In this document: one piece after another, positions 50,518 through 60,078 of the stretch
How positions within the stretch are numbered: the stretch's first letter is position 1
Layout: each line of letters begins with the position of its first letter
NCBI GenBank assembly: GCA_963785245.1
Contig: CAWAUO010000012.1
Span: forward strand, 62,001-126,000
Direction of reading: 5' to 3'
DNA from: JAHEEL01 sp963785245
GTDB taxonomy: Bacteria; Actinomycetota; Acidimicrobiia; Spongiisociales; UBA5794
Length of the DNA stretch: 64,000 nt
Notes under the pieces: model-generated
The model's input: the letters and a program-made list of their open reading frames with translations, nothing else
What the model was told of the DNA's origin: nothing
Database searches by the model: none
Translations under genes and position numbers: made by a program

Positions 50518-51886
50518 GCCACAGAGTGTTTCCATCGACGAGATCCGGTCGATCCATATGATCGGCGTTGGCGGGTCCGGTATGTCAGGACTCGCCAAGC
50601 TCCTCGCGCAGCGCGGCATTGCCGTGTCGGGATCTGACCTCAAACCGTCGTACATCGTCGACGCCCTCGCCGGCGTTGGCGTCGAGACCTGGATCGGGCA
50701 CCAGCCGGACCGCATGGGGGAAGTCGACATCGTGGTGGCTTCGTCGGCTGTTCCCGACGGCGACATCGAACTCAGGGCGGCGCGCGAGGCCGGCATCACC
50801 ACAGCGAGGCGGCCTGCGCTGCTCCGCGGAGTCACCGACGCCTTCTCCACGATCGGGTTCTCCGGTACGCACGGGAAGACATCGAGTACCGCCATGGCGG
50901 TTGCCGCTCTCCGGGCGTGCGGTCTCGACCCTTCGTTCATCGTTGGCGGCGAGTTGACCGATCTCAACACCGGGGCCCATCTCGGAGACCGAGAGACGCT
51001 GCTGCTCGAGGCCGACGAGGCATTCGGCACGTTCCGACATCTCGAGATCGAGGCGCTCGGCGTCACCAACATCGAAGCCGATCATCTCGACTACTACCGC
51101 ACCGTCACGGCCCTCGAAGAGGCGTTCGCTCAGGTTGCGCAACGAACGCGCGGCCCGGTTGTCGGCTGCATCGACGACCCCGGGGTCCGCCGCCTCGCCG
51201 AGCGCGCGACCGTGATCGGCTACGGAGTGAGCGAGGATGCCGAGTGGCACGTGTCCGAGGTCGACCTCGGATCGACAACGTCGTTCACGCTCAGTCGGAA
51301 CGGAGACACGCACCGAGTCTCCTTGCAGCAACCGGGATTCCACGCCGTCATGAACGCGGCGGGCGTCCTCGCGCTCCTCGGAGAGACGGGCTACGACCTG
51401 ACGTGCGCGGTCGCCGGCCTCGGCGACTTCGGTGGCGTCCGTCGCCGGTTCGAGGTCAAGGCGCGAATCGGTGGTGTGACGATCATCGACGACTACGCCC
51501 ATCATCCGACCGAGGTCGCAGCCACGGTGGAGGCGGCGCAGACCATCACCAGCGGCCGTGTCTGGGTGGTCTTCCAGCCCCATCGGTTCACGCGGACCGC
51601 TGGCCTCGCTCCCGCTTTCGGTGGGCCACTCTCGAACGCCGACCGCATCGTGGTGACCGACATCTATGGGGCTGGTGAGCAGCCTCAGCCCGGTGTGACC
51701 GGACGTCTCGTGGAAGAGGCGGTTCGGGCCAGTGGTGGCAACGTCGAGTACGTCGCCCGGCTCGCGGACGTGCCCGAACACATCGCGGACGAGCTCGAGG
51801 CGGGCGACACACTGATTCTGATGGGTGCCGGCGACGTCGCGACGATCTGGACCGACGTGGGCGATCTGATCGGAGACGAGTCGTGA
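50510..51886 (+). CDS. murC: UDP-MurNAc:L-alanine ligase
   Basis: 458 aa. HMIGVGGSGMSGLAKLL, the ATP loop SGTHGKTSSTAMAV, EADHLDYYRT and YAHHPTEVAATVEAAQ are the MurC set. It adds L-Ala, the first stem residue, to UDP-MurNAc. It is placed after murG, as is normal in actinobacteria, and overlaps murB by 4 nt. Confidence 0.96.
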   Translation: MTEPQSVSIDEIRSIHMIGVGGSGMSGLAKLLAQRGIAVSGSDLKPSYIVDALAGVGVETWIGHQPDRMGEVDIVVASSAVPDGDIELRAAREAGITTARRPALLRGVTDAFSTIGFSGTHGKTSSTAMAVAALRACGLDPSFIVGGELTDLNTGAHLGDRETLLLEADEAFGTFRHLEIEALGVTNIEADHLDYYRTVTALEEAFAQVAQRTRGPVVGCIDDPGVRRLAERATVIGYGVSEDAEWHVSEVDLGSTTSFTLSRNGDTHRVSLQQPGFHAVMNAAGVLALLGETGYDLTCAVAGLGDFGGVRRRFEVKARIGGVTIIDDYAHHPTEVAATVEAAQTITSGRVWVVFQPHRFTRTAGLAPAFGGPLSNADRIVVTDIYGAGEQPQPGVTGRLVEEAVRASGGNVEYVARLADVPEHIADELEAGDTLILMGAGDVATIWTDVGDLIGDES

Positions 51887-52815
51887 CCACCCGCTTGTCA
51901 GCAGTTGCCGGCGTGCAGAGCGACATCTCGCTCGCACCCCTCACGAGCTACAAGCTCGGTGGATCTGCTTCGTGGTTCGTCGAAGTGAACGATGACGACC
52001 ATCTCGACGCGGTGCTCGGTTCAGTTCCACCAGACCTTGACGTGCTCCTCCTCGGGAAGGGAAGCAACCTCCTCGTGGCAGACCGCGGCTTCTCCGGCCT
52101 CGTGATCCGGCTTGCAGGTGGCTTCCTGGACATTGCCGTTGCCCCAGATGGGACGGTCGAAGCCGGCGGAGCGGCGCCGCTTCCGCGGCTCGCCAGAGCC
52201 AGTGGAGAAGCCGGGCGCTGCGGTCTGGAGTTCTACGCGGGGATACCGGGAACCGTCGGTGGAGCGGTGATCATGAACGCCGGTGGCCACGGCAGCGACA
52301 CTGCACACCACCTCCTCTCTGCAGTGGTCGTGGATCGGACGACCGGCGAGCGGTCGGAGCGAACGCCCGCTGACCTCGAACTTGGCTATCGCTCGTCGAA
52401 TCTCGGTGCCGATCACATTGTCACGTCGGCCAGATTTGCCACGTCGCCGTGTACCCGGCCCGAGGCCGAGGCCCGCATCCGCGAGATCATCCGCTGGCGA
52501 AGAAAGCATCAGCCGGGCGGCACTTTCAACGCGGGGTCGGTCTTCAAGAACCCCGACGGCGATGCTGCCGGTCGTCTGATCGACGAGACGGGCCTCAAGG
52601 GACTCCGTTGTGGCGGTGTCGCTGTGTCGGAAATCCACGCCAACTTCCTCACTGCAGACGAAGATGCGACCGCCCAAGACGTCTGGGATCTCGTGTGGGC
52701 CGTTCGGCGACGCGTCGGCGAGGCCACGGGAGTGTGGCTGGTGCCCGAGATCCGGTTTGCGGGAGCGTTCGACGAACGCGGTGACGAAGCGATGGGACCG
52801 GAGACAGCGATATGA
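51883..52815 (+). CDS. murB: UDP-N-acetylenolpyruvoylglucosamine reductase
   Basis: 310 aa from GTG 51883. TSYKLGGSASWFVEV and LGKGSNLLVADRGFSGLVIRL bind FAD. GIPGTVGGAVIMNAG, GSVFKNPDG (with the catalytic Ser-like position) and HANFL near the C-terminus are in order. It reduces UDP-GlcNAc-enolpyruvate to UDP-MurNAc. It lies between murC and ftsQ, an order seen in several actinobacteria. Confidence 0.94.
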   Translation: MTTRLSAVAGVQSDISLAPLTSYKLGGSASWFVEVNDDDHLDAVLGSVPPDLDVLLLGKGSNLLVADRGFSGLVIRLAGGFLDIAVAPDGTVEAGGAAPLPRLARASGEAGRCGLEFYAGIPGTVGGAVIMNAGGHGSDTAHHLLSAVVVDRTTGERSERTPADLELGYRSSNLGADHIVTSARFATSPCTRPEAEARIREIIRWRRKHQPGGTFNAGSVFKNPDGDAAGRLIDETGLKGLRCGGVAVSEIHANFLTADEDATAQDVWDLVWAVRRRVGEATGVWLVPEIRFAGAFDERGDEAMGPETAI

Positions 52816-53612
52816 ACACGATGGATCACCGGATTGCCGAGCGCCGGCACGAGGTAACCGAAGAACGGGCCCGGGGTCGGCTGCGATGGCTGATCTGGCT
52901 GGTTCTGATCGTGGGTGCGATTGGGGCTGCCATCTGGTTCGTGAACTCACCGATCCTGTCGATCCGATCCGTCACCGTGACCGGAGCCGAACGGACCGAT
53001 CCGGCGGCCGTTGCCGAGGGCCTCGGAGTACGCAACGGAACGCCGACCATCGCCGTCGGAGCCGGCGAGATCGAGGCCGCGCTTCTCGCGAGTCCATGGG
53101 TGGCAGAGGCCGACGTATCCGTCTCGTGGCCGGGGGCCGTCGAAATCCACGTCCGTGAGCGGGTTCCGGTCGCGTCGATCACGACCGAACTCGGACGGTT
53201 CAACGCCGCCGCAGACGGCACGCTCGTCCAACGTGTCGACGAGAACGCCATCCCACCGATCATCGTTTCCGATCAACTCGGTGCGGCTCGAGAGGGAGAT
53301 CGAATCACCCACGCTGCCTCCTACGGAGCCCTCGAGTTCGTGGCTGCACTCCCACCGCCGCTCAGGCGGAGTGCGACGGTGACGGTCACCGGGGACACCG
53401 TCGACGCGGTGATCGGGGAGTACCTCATTGTTCTTGGGAGGCCGAACGAAATGGCCTTCAAAGCTGCAGCCGTGGCAGCACTCGTGGCGACCGGCCTCGA
53501 GGCCGGGAGCCGCATCGATGTCACGGCTCCGAATCGACCTGCGGTAGCGCCGCCTCAATCTCAACTGGACAGTGAGACGGAGACGCTCGAACAGGCTCAA
53601 CCTTCGGACTAA
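52812..53612 (+). CDS. ftsQ: cell-division protein FtsQ/DivIB
   Basis: 266 aa. A cytosolic N-terminus of about 27 residues, a membrane helix (LIWLVLIVGAIGAAIWFV), a POTRA domain (ILSIRSVTVTGAERTDPAAVAEGLG) and the FtsQ domain with VSWPGAVEIHVRERVPVA. It scaffolds the divisome in the periplasm. The ATG overlaps the murB stop; an ATG at 52821 is also possible. It is 31 nt upstream of ftsZ. Confidence 0.92.
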   Translation: MNTMDHRIAERRHEVTEERARGRLRWLIWLVLIVGAIGAAIWFVNSPILSIRSVTVTGAERTDPAAVAEGLGVRNGTPTIAVGAGEIEAALLASPWVAEADVSVSWPGAVEIHVRERVPVASITTELGRFNAAADGTLVQRVDENAIPPIIVSDQLGAAREGDRITHAASYGALEFVAALPPPLRRSATVTVTGDTVDAVIGEYLIVLGRPNEMAFKAAAVAALVATGLEAGSRIDVTAPNRPAVAPPQSQLDSETETLEQAQPSD

Positions 53613-53643
53613 CCTTCAAATACCTGCGCGGGAGGACCAGTAC

Positions 53644-54732
53644 ATGACCGATCCGAAACTCTCACCACATACCTACCTGGCCGTCATCAAAGTGGTCGGC
53701 GTGGGCGGTGGCGGCGTCAACGCCGTGAATCGCATGATCGAGTCTGGTGTGGGCGGTGTGGAGTTCATTGCGGTGAACACCGACGCCCAGGCGCTCATCA
53801 TGTCGGATGCCGACCTGAAGCTCGACATCGGGCGCGACTCCACGCGCGGCCTCGGTGCCGGAGCGAACCCTGAAGTTGGCCGTGAGGCTGCCGACGAACA
53901 CCGTGCAGAAATCGAAGATGCGCTCACCGGAGCGGACATGGTGTTCATTACCGCGGGCGAAGGCGGAGGTACCGGTACCGGAGCGGCTCCGGTGGTCGCC
54001 GAAGTCGCTCGCTCCCTCGGCGCACTCACCGTCGGTGTCGTCACGCGACCGTTCGGCTTCGAAGGTCGCCGGCGCTCCGTGGCCGCAGAGCAAGGCATCC
54101 AGGCGCTGAAGCAGGCCGTCGACACGCTGATCATCATTCCGAACGAGCGTCTGCTCGAAATCGCGGATCAGAGCACTCCGGTGGTCGAAGCGTTCCGCAT
54201 GGCCGACGAGATACTGACCAACGGCGTCAAGGGCATCACCGACCTCATCACGACACCGGGCCTCATCAACGTGGACTTCGCAGACGTGAAGACCGTGATG
54301 TTCGAAGCCGGATCCGCCGTCATGGGGATCGGCCAGTCGACCGGCGACAGCCGTGCCCAGCAGGCCGCAGAGAAGGCGATCTCGAGTCCGCTGCTCGAGA
54401 CGTCGATGGAGGGCGCACGCGGCGTTCTGCTCTCGGTTGCCGGCCCGGCGGACATGACCCTCCACGAGGTTTCGACCGCTGCGTCGATCGTGGCCGATCA
54501 CTCGGACGAAGATGCGAACATCATCTTTGGAGCGGTCGTCGACGATTCCCTCGGCGATGAGATGCGGGTCACCGTGATCGCCGCCGGGTTCGAGCATGAG
54601 CAACAGTCCCGCCAGTCCTTCACCTCGGCTCCGACCGTGAGCGTTCCGACGGTGCGCCCGACGCTGGACGACGGCCACGGCCACGACGACGGAACCGACG
54701 AGATGGAGATCCCCGGGTTCGTCCGCGGATGA
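53644..54732 (+). CDS. ftsZ: cell-division GTPase FtsZ
   Basis: 362 aa from ATG 53644, with GGGAGG 8 nt upstream. Residues VVGVGGGGVNAVNRMI and the tubulin signature GEGGGTGTGAAPVVAE bind GTP, and NVDFADVKTVM is the T7 loop. The tail ends EMEIPGFVRG, the conserved C-terminal peptide that binds partner proteins. With no FtsA here, SepF (also in the cluster) is the probable membrane anchor. The linker is short (about 45 residues). Confidence 0.98.
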   Translation: MTDPKLSPHTYLAVIKVVGVGGGGVNAVNRMIESGVGGVEFIAVNTDAQALIMSDADLKLDIGRDSTRGLGAGANPEVGREAADEHRAEIEDALTGADMVFITAGEGGGTGTGAAPVVAEVARSLGALTVGVVTRPFGFEGRRRSVAAEQGIQALKQAVDTLIIIPNERLLEIADQSTPVVEAFRMADEILTNGVKGITDLITTPGLINVDFADVKTVMFEAGSAVMGIGQSTGDSRAQQAAEKAISSPLLETSMEGARGVLLSVAGPADMTLHEVSTAASIVADHSDEDANIIFGAVVDDSLGDEMRVTVIAAGFEHEQQSRQSFTSAPTVSVPTVRPTLDDGHGHDDGTDEMEIPGFVRG

Positions 54733-55358
54733 TTCGCCCCGCGGGGTTCCGCGGAGCAGCGTTCGGAGACGCGACGGATGGGAACGGCCGAGACGACGCC
54801 GATGCCCGCGAGCACATCTGTGCCGAACTCGGCATCCCCAGCGAGTGGGCCTCGGTGCGCCAGGTCCACGGTCGTGTCATCCACCGCGTTGACGGGCCGG
54901 GCCTCGCAGGCGACGGAGACGGGCTCATCACCAATTGCTTCGGGGTGCCGCTCGCAATCGCGACCGCCGACTGTGTCCCGATCATCATCGAGGGTGACGA
55001 ATCGGTTGCCGTGATCCACGCCGGATGGCGGGGCGTCGCCGCCGGCGTCATCGAAGCGGGCAGGAGCGCCATGGCGGCGACCGGTGACACAGCGCGACGA
55101 GCCGCGATCGGTCCTTCGATCGGTCCGTGCTGCTACGAAGTTGGGGACGAAGTGATCTCGGCGATTGGGGGACCTGCCTCCACGACGACGCACGGGACAC
55201 GGAGCGTCGACCTCTGGGCGGCCGCGGAGGCTCAGTTGGCCGGGTTGGTCGTGTGGCGGGCCGATCGCTGCACGTTCACCGATACTGCGTTCTGGTCCTA
55301 TCGTCGGGACGGGACATCGAACAGACAGGTCGCGGTGGCATGGGTACCAGAGCGTTGA
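54729..55358 (+). CDS. pgeF: peptidoglycan editing factor / purine nucleosidase (PgeF, YfiH family)
   Basis: 209 aa. The laccase-domain motifs RQVHGRVIHRV, ATADCVPIII, IHAGWRGVAAGV and IGPSIGPCCYEVGDEV supply the His/Cys metal site. Family members were reported to edit peptidoglycan precursors and to act on purine nucleosides; which applies here is not shown. The ATG overlaps the ftsZ stop. Confidence 0.9.
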   Translation: MIRPAGFRGAAFGDATDGNGRDDADAREHICAELGIPSEWASVRQVHGRVIHRVDGPGLAGDGDGLITNCFGVPLAIATADCVPIIIEGDESVAVIHAGWRGVAAGVIEAGRSAMAATGDTARRAAIGPSIGPCCYEVGDEVISAIGGPASTTTHGTRSVDLWAAAEAQLAGLVVWRADRCTFTDTAFWSYRRDGTSNRQVAVAWVPER

Positions 55359-56032
55359 ACCGCATCAAGGAGCGGGTGGTCGCTGCGGCGCTGCGAGCCG
55401 GTCGCGATCCCGCGGAGGTCAGCCTCCTCGCCGTCTCGAAGGGTCGAACCTCAGATGAGGTGCGGGAACTCTATGACGACGGCCAGCGCCTGTTCGGAGA
55501 GAACCGGCCGCAAGGCCTCCGCGATCGGATCGCGGCCGATCTCCCCGAGGACATCGAGTGGCACTTCGTCGGCAACGTCCAGCGGCGAGCGATCAAGCTG
55601 ATCGCACCGTCGATCGTCCTCCTCCACTCGTTCGACCGGGCCCGGTTGGTTGAGCCGTGGGCGAATCTGGAGCATCCTCCACCGGTGCTGATCGAGGTCA
55701 ATCTCGCGGCCGAGCCACAGAAGCACGGGTTCGACCCCGCAGAGGTCCAGGGCGCGGCCGATCTGCTGGTGGAGCGGGGAATCCCGTTGCGCGGCCTGAT
55801 GATCATTCCGCCTCGAGTCGATGTCGCCGATGACGCCAGGCGGTGGTTCGCCGGGCTTCGTGAACTCGGTGAGGCGGTTCGATCCGATCATCCGGAGGCG
55901 ACCGAGCTCTCGATGGGCATGACCGACGACTTCGAGGTTGCCATCGAGGAGGGTGCAAGCATCGTTCGCGTAGGACGGGCTATCTTTGAGACTACGGACC
56001 GGGAAATCAGCGAAGGCTCCTCTGAGGATTGA
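55340..56032 (+). CDS. yggS: PLP homeostasis protein (YggS/PLPBP family)
   Basis: 230 aa from ATG 55340. The PLP lysine lies in LLAVSKGRTSDEVRELY. GENRPQGLRDRI, EWHFVGNVQRRAIKLI and ELSMGMTDDFEVAIEEGASIVRVGRAIF are the family blocks. It is a cytosolic PLP-binding protein without known catalytic activity. It overlaps pgeF by 19 nt and precedes sepF, the usual gram-positive order. Confidence 0.92.
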   Translation: MGTRALNRIKERVVAAALRAGRDPAEVSLLAVSKGRTSDEVRELYDDGQRLFGENRPQGLRDRIAADLPEDIEWHFVGNVQRRAIKLIAPSIVLLHSFDRARLVEPWANLEHPPPVLIEVNLAAEPQKHGFDPAEVQGAADLLVERGIPLRGLMIIPPRVDVADDARRWFAGLRELGEAVRSDHPEATELSMGMTDDFEVAIEEGASIVRVGRAIFETTDREISEGSSED

Positions 56033-56034
56033 CT

Positions 56035-56592
56035 ATGGCAACGTTCTGGCAGAAGACACTCTTCTATCTCGGACTCGTCGATGACGACACCGACGGGGAG
56101 CAAGCGGCGAGCAGTGTCGCTCCACCGCCTCCGGCTGCAGGAGAACCTCCACGGGTCGTGACCGCCCGTCCGCCGGGGAGCGTCGCCGGCCGCCGGGTCG
56201 ACCCACCGTCCAATCAGAACCGCCAGAACTCGTCGTGGGAGCACGCTGAAGCCGGCGTGTACGTCCAGCCCGGAGGTGAGCAGCGCCGGCCGCTCGAGTC
56301 GATGCAGCGTCCCTCGCCGGAGACCGAGGTCATCCTCGCGCGCAACTTCTCGGATGCGCAGATGCTCGCTGACGGGATCCGCTCGGGACGGCCGCTCGTC
56401 CTCGACCTGCGAACCACGGAGCCGGAGATGGTGCGGCGTCTGGTCGACTTCACCTCAGGACTCACCTACGCCCTCGACGGGAAGATGGCAAAGATCGCCC
56501 AGGGTGTGATCCTCGTGTCGCCAGCCGGCGTCGCGGTGAGCAGCGCCGAGCTCGATCGCCTCGCGTCGCTCGGCCTCTACGGTTCAGCCTGA
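56035..56592 (+). CDS. sepF: cell-division protein SepF
   Basis: 185 aa. An N-terminal amphipathic membrane-binding helix (MATFWQKTLFYLGL), a Pro-rich linker to about residue 85, then the SepF domain (VILARNFSDAQMLADGIRSGRPLVLDLRTTEPEMVRRLVDFTSGLTYALDGKMAKIAQGVILVSP). It anchors FtsZ to the membrane in actinobacteria. GAGG lies 7 nt before the ATG. Its stop directly abuts the yggT GTG. Confidence 0.94.
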   Translation: MATFWQKTLFYLGLVDDDTDGEQAASSVAPPPPAAGEPPRVVTARPPGSVAGRRVDPPSNQNRQNSSWEHAEAGVYVQPGGEQRRPLESMQRPSPETEVILARNFSDAQMLADGIRSGRPLVLDLRTTEPEMVRRLVDFTSGLTYALDGKMAKIAQGVILVSPAGVAVSSAELDRLASLGLYGSA

Positions 56593-56865
56593 GTGGTACT
56601 CAATCTCGTTTGCGGTCTGCTGCAACTGACGGTCTGGGTCATCATTGGATGGATCGTCCTCAGCTACGTCGTGTCGTTTGGTCGACTCGGATGGGACCAC
56701 CCGGTCCGCCGTCTCTATGACGCGCTCTCGCGAGCGATCGAACCGATCATGCGCCCTATCAGAAGCGTCGTTCCACCGCTCCGGATCGGCGGGGCCGCCC
56801 TCGACCTCTCGCCGATCATCCTCATCCTCGGCATCAGCCTGCTCACGCGGCTGATCTGCCGCTGA
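56593..56865 (+). CDS. yggT: YggT-family membrane protein
   Basis: 90 aa from GTG 56593. Two membrane helices flank the family motif DALSRAIEPIMRPIRSVVPPL. Its role is unclear, though it is linked to envelope and osmotic functions in some bacteria. It closes the cluster; the stop is adjacent to the convergent ileS stop with no gap. In most actinobacteria divIVA would follow here. Confidence 0.9.
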   Translation: MVLNLVCGLLQLTVWVIIGWIVLSYVVSFGRLGWDHPVRRLYDALSRAIEPIMRPIRSVVPPLRIGGAALDLSPIILILGISLLTRLICR

Positions 56866-59800
56866 TCAGACGGCGTCGATCCTCAGCATCACCGTGAGTC
56901 CATCGACGTCTGCAGGATCGGCCGAAAGGGCGTCGTCCCGTTCAACGTCGACGGCCAGCACCTCGCCCGCGATGAAGTCCCCGAACCGGGCAAACGCTTC
57001 GCGAACGCGGTCGGACGACGACCCCCACCTGAGTGCGATGCGATCCGTGACGACAAGACCGTCCGAGCGCCGCAGCAACTGGATCCGGTTCACCAACTCG
57101 CGAGCAACTCCCTCGGTGAGGAGATCCTCCGTCAGTCTCGCATCGAGAGCCACGGTGATGGCGCCTTCCGTTGCGACCACCGTGCCCTCGTGCGGCGTCC
57201 GGCTGACGACGATGTCCTCCGCGTTGATCACTGTGTCGCCGACGGTCATCTCGCCTCCCTCGAGAAGGGTGGCGATCGACGCGTGGTCGAGCGATGCGAT
57301 GGCACCCGCAACGACGCCGGTACCCTTGCCGAGCCTCGGTCCAAGGCGTCTGAAGTCGGCCTTCGCCGACAGCACAACGAGATCGGACTCGTCGGCGTGC
57401 ACCTCGAACCCGTGCACGTTGAGTTCCTCGCAGATGAGCTCGCGGTGCGCTTCGATAGCTGCGGCGACGCCGGGATCGCGCGTGACGACCGTCACACGCT
57501 CGAGCGGCTGACGGACGCGGAGATCGTTCCGCTTGCGGAGACCGTGGCCGAGGTTGACCACCGTTCGCGCCGCTGCCATCGCCATTTCCAGATCAGTGTC
57601 GATGAGCGAGACGTCGGCGTCGGGGAAGTCGAGCAGGTGAACGCTGCCGACGGCCTCGGTCTCCTCGGGGCGCGCAAGGCACTGATAGATCTCCTCCGAC
57701 ATGAACGGCAGCATGGGTGCGGCCACCGTCGCAAACGTGAGCAGCACTTCATGAAGCGTCGCGAACGCCGCCAGCTTGTCGCTCTGGTCGGTGTCACCCC
57801 GGTGTGCCCAGAAGCGGCGCCGCGTGCGACGGATGTACCAGTTCGTGAGGTGTTCCACGAACCCGACGATCGGCGACGTGACGGCGAACAGCCGATAGGC
57901 CTCCATCTCCTCGTTGACCTGAGAGATCAAGCTCTGGAGTACGGAGAGGATCCACCGGTCGATCTCGGGCCGTTCACTCACGGGCGGTGCCGCAGCCAGG
58001 TCGGCGTCGGTGATCTCGTCGGCCTCGGCGTACGTGGTGAAGAACGAGAGAGCGTTCCACCAGGGGAACAGCACCGTGCGAACGACCTCGCGAACGCCAT
58101 CCTCCGAGAACCGAACAGGATCGGCCCGCACGACGGGCGAGTTGATCAGGTAGGTGCGCAGGGCATCAGCGCCGAACTCGTCGAGCACGTGGGACGGGTC
58201 GGGGTAGTTCTTGAGGCTCTTCGACATCTTCCTGCCGTCTTCCGCCAGGATCAGGCCGGTGACTACGCAGTTCTGGAACGGCGCGGTGTCGAAGATTCCC
58301 GTGGAGAGCATCAGCAGCGTGTAGAACCAGCCGCGGGTCTGGTCGAGGCCCTCGGCGATGAAGTCCGCTGGGAAGGTGCGCTCGAACCGCTCCTTGTTCT
58401 CGAACGGGTAGTGCACCTGAGCAAACGGCATGGAACCGGAATCGAACCAGGTGTCGAGTACCTCCGGCACGCGGACCATCGTTCCGTCGCACGGCGCCTC
58501 TTCACAGGCCCACGTGATCGGGTCGAGGATGTGCTTGTGGAGATCGTCGGTGAGCACACCGCTGTATTCCTCGAGGTCGGCGACCGAGCCGAGGCAGACG
58601 GTGGCTTCGCAGGCGTCGCACTCCCAGACCGGGATCGTTGTACCCCAGTAGCGATTGCGGGAGATGGCGTAGTCGCGGGCATCCTCGAGCCAGTTGCCGA
58701 AGCGCTTCGACCCGACATAGTCGGGGACCCAGCGGATCGTCTGGTTCATCTCGACCATGCGATCCTTGATCGACTCGACATCGACGTACCAACTCGGGAT
58801 CGCCTTGTAGATGAGCGGCGTGTCGGTCCGCCAGCAGAACGGATAGCTGTGGGTGATGGTTCCAGAGTGCACGATGACGCCCCGGTCCTTGAGCAGGCGA
58901 ACGATGATCGGGTCGGCTGCTTTCACGTGAAGGCCCTCGATCTCAGGGACCTCGCCCGTGAATCGGGCCTCGAGATCGATCGGATCGACAAGGACGTCGA
59001 TGCCGGCTTCGCGGAACGCAAGGAAGTCGGCCTCGCCATATGCGGGTGCCGTGTGGACCAGGCCGCTACCGTCCTCGGTCGTGACCTCGTCCATGGCAAT
59101 GACCTGAAACGCCCCGTTTGCGCGTTCTTCGACGAAGTGGGGGAACGGCGGTTCGTAGCCGAGACCGAGGAGATCTCTCCCGCTCGCGGTGCCTACGATG
59201 GGCGGCGGATCCTCCGGCCAGATCGTGTCGATCCGTTCCCGAGCCACCCAATAGTGGTCTCCGTCGTCCAGGACGCGCGCGTACTCGATGTCGGGTCCGA
59301 CGGAGACACCGAGGTTCCCCGGCAGCGTCCACGGCGTCGTCGTCCACACGAGCAGATAGTCGCCAACCCGGGCGTGTTCGTTGCCCTCGGTGACGGCGAG
59401 GCGCAGCGTGATCGACGGGTCTTCGACGTCGCGATAGCCCCCCAGGTTCACTTCGAAGTTCGAGAGAGATGTCGTGGCGCCCCACGAGTAGGGGAGCACC
59501 TTGAACGCCTTGTAGATCAGGCCACGGTCCCACAGTTGCTTGAAGCCCCACCAGACCGACTCCATGAATGTGAGGTCCATCGTCTTGTAGTCGTCCTCGA
59601 AATCGACCCACCGGCCGATCCGCCTCGTGATGTCGTACCAGTCGGTCGCGGTGTGGTTGACGAGTTCGCGGGCCGTCTCATTGAACTTCGCGACCCCGAG
59701 TTCCTCGATTTCTCTGGGACCCGACACGCCGAGGAGTTTCTGAACTTCCATCTCGACCGGCAACCCGTGGGTGTCCCATCCGAACCGGCGCTCAACCCGG

Positions 59801-60054
59801 TGCCCGCGCATGGTCCAGTACCGCGGCACGATGTCTTTCACGACGCCCTGGAGGATGTGGCCGTAGTGGGGGCTCCCCGTGGCAAACGGGGGGCCGTCGT
59901 AGAACGTGTACTCGGACTCGAGCGGACGCTGTTCGACGGAGGCGCGGAACGCTCCGATCCGATCCCACAGGTCCAGGACCCGGGCATCGAGTTCCGGCAG
60001 ATCGACTCCGGGCGCGACCCGGGAGAAGGCGGGGGTGGGTTGCTGTTCGTTCAC
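56866..60054 (-). CDS. ileS: isoleucyl-tRNA synthetase
   Basis: 1062 aa from GTG 60054, with GGAGGA just upstream. The HIGH motif is in FATGSPHYGHILQG and the KMSKS loop is GRKMSKSLKNYPD. The editing domain region (GTASGRDLLGLGYEPPF) and the anticodon-binding helices follow. It charges tRNA-Ile. A T-box leader precedes the gene, so expression responds to uncharged tRNA-Ile. It is the long ileS form typical of actinobacteria. Confidence 0.97.
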   Translation of the reverse strand: MNEQQPTPAFSRVAPGVDLPELDARVLDLWDRIGAFRASVEQRPLESEYTFYDGPPFATGSPHYGHILQGVVKDIVPRYWTMRGHRVERRFGWDTHGLPVEMEVQKLLGVSGPREIEELGVAKFNETARELVNHTATDWYDITRRIGRWVDFEDDYKTMDLTFMESVWWGFKQLWDRGLIYKAFKVLPYSWGATTSLSNFEVNLGGYRDVEDPSITLRLAVTEGNEHARVGDYLLVWTTTPWTLPGNLGVSVGPDIEYARVLDDGDHYWVARERIDTIWPEDPPPIVGTASGRDLLGLGYEPPFPHFVEERANGAFQVIAMDEVTTEDGSGLVHTAPAYGEADFLAFREAGIDVLVDPIDLEARFTGEVPEIEGLHVKAADPIIVRLLKDRGVIVHSGTITHSYPFCWRTDTPLIYKAIPSWYVDVESIKDRMVEMNQTIRWVPDYVGSKRFGNWLEDARDYAISRNRYWGTTIPVWECDACEATVCLGSVADLEEYSGVLTDDLHKHILDPITWACEEAPCDGTMVRVPEVLDTWFDSGSMPFAQVHYPFENKERFERTFPADFIAEGLDQTRGWFYTLLMLSTGIFDTAPFQNCVVTGLILAEDGRKMSKSLKNYPDPSHVLDEFGADALRTYLINSPVVRADPVRFSEDGVREVVRTVLFPWWNALSFFTTYAEADEITDADLAAAPPVSERPEIDRWILSVLQSLISQVNEEMEAYRLFAVTSPIVGFVEHLTNWYIRRTRRRFWAHRGDTDQSDKLAAFATLHEVLLTFATVAAPMLPFMSEEIYQCLARPEETEAVGSVHLLDFPDADVSLIDTDLEMAMAAARTVVNLGHGLRKRNDLRVRQPLERVTVVTRDPGVAAAIEAHRELICEELNVHGFEVHADESDLVVLSAKADFRRLGPRLGKGTGVVAGAIASLDHASIATLLEGGEMTVGDTVINAEDIVVSRTPHEGTVVATEGAITVALDARLTEDLLTEGVARELVNRIQLLRRSDGLVVTDRIALRWGSSSDRVREAFARFGDFIAGEVLAVDVERDDALSADPADVDGLTVMLRIDAV

Positions 60055-60078
60055 GGGTCCTCCGACGTTGTGATTCGC

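Noticed and set aside
60055..60078. A transcription terminator in the ileS leader
   Set aside because: No T-run follows any stem before the ileS start, so termination control is not supported.
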